Of a DNA stretch of 7,689 nucleotides, positions 5,898 through 7,689 are shown piece by piece. A program made the position numbers and the translations under genes. The stretch is from Lachnospiraceae bacterium (GTDB taxonomy: Bacteria; Bacillota_A; Clostridia; Lachnospirales; Lachnospiraceae). A model generated the notes under the pieces. It was given only the letters and a program-made list of their open reading frames with translations. It was not told the origin of the DNA and searched no databases. The stretch spans positions 1 to 7,689 of the forward strand of contig JAGCAV010000416.1 in the NCBI GenBank assembly GCA_017652545.1, written 5' to 3'. How positions within the stretch are numbered: the first letter of the stretch is position 1; every line of letters starts with the position of its first letter.

Positions 5898-7415
5898 ATG
5901 ATGGAACAGTATCTGCTTGCGATCGATCTGGGTACCAGTTCCTGCAAGGCTGCCGTGTTTGACAGGAACGGCAGTGTGATTGATACAGCAACCGCTGCCT
6001 ATCCGGTGTATTACCCCTGCCCGGGCTGGGCAGAGCAGGATCCGGAAGAGTGGTGGGGCGGGATCTGCAGCGCCATTCAGTCAATCCTTTCCGGCGGAAA
6101 AGTCTGCGCAAAGCAGATCGCCTGTGTGGGCGTGGACGGGCAGAGCTGGTCGGCCGTGGCGATCGACCGTGACGGGAAATGCCTGACCAGGAACCCGATC
6201 TGGATGGACAACCGCGCAAAAGCCCAATGCGAGGCAGCTGTTCGGCAGCTGGGAGAGGATGCTTTCTTTGCGTGTTCCGGCAATCCGCTGCTTCCGTCCT
6301 ATACAACAGGAAAAGTGCTCTGGTACAGGGATGAGCTTCCTGAGATCTATGGAAGGATCGACAAGATCCTGCAGTCCAACAGCTATATCGTCTTCCGCCT
6401 GACAGGAGAGATCACACAGGATGTCTCACAGGGTTACGGCTGGCATTGCTTCAACATGAGAAACGGGTCCTGGAACGAGGACCTTCTGAGGGATCTGAAA
6501 CTGGATCCTTCGGTTCTTCCCGCTGTTTCAGCCTGCGATCAGATCGTGGGCCGGGTGACGGCCCGGGCTGCCGCGCAATGCGGCCTGACGGAGGGAACGC
6601 CGGTTGTCGCGGGCGGGCTGGATGCCTGCTGCGGAACACTCGGGGCGGGTGTGCTGCATGCCGGGGAAACGCAGGAGCAGGGCGGCCAGGCCGGCGGTAT
6701 GAGCATCTGCATCGATACCTACCAGGCTGACCCGAGGCTGATCTTAAGCTTCCATGTCATTCCCGACAAATGGCTGCTCCAGGGAGGAACTGTCGGGGGT
6801 GGCGGTGTGATGCGCTGGTTTGAAAAACAGTTCGGGGACTATGAGCGCAGTGTGGCCGGTGAAAGAGGAAAATCTTCGCTGGTCCAGCTGGGTGAACTGG
6901 CAGAGGCGGTGGCACCGGGCAGCGACGGACTGATCATGCTGCCATATATGTCAGGTGAGCGTACCCCGATCTGGGATCCGGACGCAAAAGGCGTTTTCTA
7001 CGGAGTGGATTTTTCCAAGACAAAAGGACACTTTGTAAGAGCCTGCATGGAGGGCGTGGCCTATTCCCTGCGGCATAACCTGGAAGTGGCAGCCAGTGCC
7101 GGCGCGGATGTGGAAGTGATGCGCTCCGTCGGCGGCAGCGCGAACTCCCTGATCTGGACCCAGATCAAGGCGGATGTCACAGGAAAACCGATCGTGGTTC
7201 CCTATTCGGATACAGCCACAACACTGGGCGCGGCCATGCTGGCAGGCGTCGGCTGCGGCATGTATGCTTCTTACGAGGAGGCGGTTGGTCTGACTGTCCG
7301 GGAGACCAGACGGCATGAGCCGGATCCGGATAAGAAAGCGGTTTATGACAGGTATTACGATACATATCTGGAATTATATGAGAACCTGAAAGAAATCATG
7401 CATAAGGAGAGTTGA
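5898..7415 (+). CDS. FGGY-family carbohydrate kinase (xylulokinase-like)
   Basis: This 505-residue protein is an FGGY-family sugar kinase of normal length, phosphorylating a ketose, polyol or related sugar with ATP. Motifs in order are the phosphate loop AIDLGTSSCKA (8-18), VGVDGQSW (78-85), WMDNRA (102-107), GGLDACCGTLGAG (239-251) with Asp242 as the expected catalytic base, LPYMSGERTPIWDP (348-361), and the C-terminal signature GGSANSLIWTQIKADVTGKP (412-431). The overall pattern is nearest to xylulokinase-like members, but the usual GTSG element of the ATP-side domain is replaced by QEQGGQAGGMSI (259-270), so I do not name a substrate. GGAGG (5889-5893) is 4 nt from the first ATG and 7 nt from a second at 5901, which favours 5901. 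Transcription is predicted from the operator-controlled promoter upstream. The last codons and TGA stop fall inside a 14-bp tandem repeat (7406-7433). Confidence 0.92.
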   Translation: MMEQYLLAIDLGTSSCKAAVFDRNGSVIDTATAAYPVYYPCPGWAEQDPEEWWGGICSAIQSILSGGKVCAKQIACVGVDGQSWSAVAIDRDGKCLTRNPIWMDNRAKAQCEAAVRQLGEDAFFACSGNPLLPSYTTGKVLWYRDELPEIYGRIDKILQSNSYIVFRLTGEITQDVSQGYGWHCFNMRNGSWNEDLLRDLKLDPSVLPAVSACDQIVGRVTARAAAQCGLTEGTPVVAGGLDACCGTLGAGVLHAGETQEQGGQAGGMSICIDTYQADPRLILSFHVIPDKWLLQGGTVGGGGVMRWFEKQFGDYERSVAGERGKSSLVQLGELAEAVAPGSDGLIMLPYMSGERTPIWDPDAKGVFYGVDFSKTKGHFVRACMEGVAYSLRHNLEVAASAGADVEVMRSVGGSANSLIWTQIKADVTGKPIVVPYSDTATTLGAAMLAGVGCGMYASYEEAVGLTVRETRRHEPDPDKKAVYDRYYDTYLELYENLKEIMHKES

Positions 7416-7487
7416 GAGTGGAGAGTTGAGAGTGATAAATAAAAACGAAAGGAACTCCACTCTTCAAACTTCACACTCCACACTTAT
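7406..7487 (+). repeat. Intergenic repeat element: 14-bp tandem plus inverted arm
   Basis: GGAGAGTTGAGAGT occurs twice in exact tandem (7406-7419 and 7420-7433), followed by an AT-rich centre (7434-7450) and a CT-rich arm (7453-7487) whose reverse complement is a degenerate version of the left arm. The ends carry GATAAATAA and CTTATTA, also roughly complementary. The whole resembles a small dispersed imperfect-palindrome element of MITE or intergenic-repeat type, with no coding content. It begins inside the kinase gene and supplies its last two codons and stop. There is no T-tract, so it is not an obvious terminator. Whether other copies exist in the genome cannot be seen here. Confidence 0.65.
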
Positions 7488-7501
7488 TAGGAAGGGAGCA
7501 G

Positions 7502-7689
7502 ATGATGGATAAAACAATGAAAGCAGGCGTGGTACACGCTAAAAATGACATCCGCTGGGAAGATGTTCCGATGCCCGAGGTGAAACCGGGTTCGGTCTGC
7601 GTGAAGGTCAAATATACGGGAATCTGCGGCTCCGATGTGCCGCGTGTAAACGGGGACGCGTGCCATTTCTATCCGAACATCCTGGGACA
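7502..7689 (+). CDS. Zinc-dependent dehydrogenase, N-terminal fragment (GatD-like)
   Basis: The first 62 codons of a medium-chain zinc dehydrogenase run off the right edge. The N-terminal GroES-like domain is clear: MKAGVVHAKNDIRWEDVP, PGSVCVKVKYTGICGSD (29-45) with Cys42 as first catalytic zinc ligand, then YPNILG, where the GHE motif would follow. The stretch CGSDVPRVNGDACHFYPNILG resembles galactitol-1-phosphate 5-dehydrogenase (GatD), which has CGSDLPR and HYYP at the same place, so a polyol or polyol-phosphate substrate is plausible. Start candidates are ATG 7502, 7505 and 7517; AGGAAG (7489-7494) with 7 nt to 7502 favours the first, while GGGAG (7494-7498) would suit 7505. It follows the FGGY kinase by 86 nt, across the repeat, with no new promoter seen, so cotranscription is likely. 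The NAD-binding half is outside the window. Confidence 0.88.
   Translation, partial: MMDKTMKAGVVHAKNDIRWEDVPMPEVKPGSVCVKVKYTGICGSDVPRVNGDACHFYPNILG

Noticed and set aside
7434..7487. Intrinsic terminator after the FGGY kinase
   Set aside because: The inverted arms are imperfect and AG/CT-rich, the centre is long, and no T-tract follows. It is better described as a repeat element.
1..7689. CRISPR array, tRNA or rRNA genes, transposase genes
   Set aside because: No regularly spaced repeats, cloverleaf sequences, rRNA-like segments or transposase motifs were seen on reading the window.

Overview
This is a bacterial window with tightly packed genes, all on the + strand, moderately high GC, strong AGGAGG-type ribosome binding sites, an intrinsic terminator and a sigma-70/sigma-A type promoter. 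Gene content and protein style (TrmD, PfkB kinase, DeoC-like aldolase, FGGY kinase and medium-chain dehydrogenases) suggest a Bacillota member, most likely a GC-rich Lachnospiraceae-like gut clostridium. That assignment is inference from style; there is no rRNA or other taxonomic marker here.

Region 1 (1-5749) looks like one operon, cut at its 5' end by the window edge. In order it holds the C-terminus of a fumarylacetoacetate-hydrolase (FAH) family protein, a TrmD-like tRNA methyltransferase, a PfkB sugar kinase, a small VOC/glyoxalase-fold metalloprotein, a DeoC-like class I aldolase, a MATE transporter whose start overlaps the deoC stop, and a zinc-dependent dehydrogenase. Gaps are 15-64 nt or a 4-nt overlap. 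A 13-bp hairpin plus T-tract at 5712-5749 ends it.

Region 2 (5750-7689) starts a second transcription unit. It has a clear promoter (-35 TTGACG, -10 TATAAA) with two near-identical palindromes, CGAAACGTTTCG and TGGAACGTTTCG, centred 32 bp apart. The arrangement points to control by a LacI-family repressor encoded elsewhere. A leader hairpin follows, then an FGGY-family kinase, an intergenic repeat made of two exact 14-bp copies plus a degenerate inverted arm, and the 5' end of a second zinc dehydrogenase that resembles galactitol-1-phosphate 5-dehydrogenase (GatD).

Together the genes look like an uncharacterised route for a sugar, polyol or sugar acid: two oxidoreductases, two kinases, an aldolase, an FAH-type C-C hydrolase/isomerase and a VOC enzyme. 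The substrate cannot be read from this sequence. The least expected parts are the TrmD homologue inside a catabolic operon, the DeoC-like protein that has lost the usual phosphate-binding serines, the paired operators, and the repeat that supplies the stop codon of the FGGY kinase.
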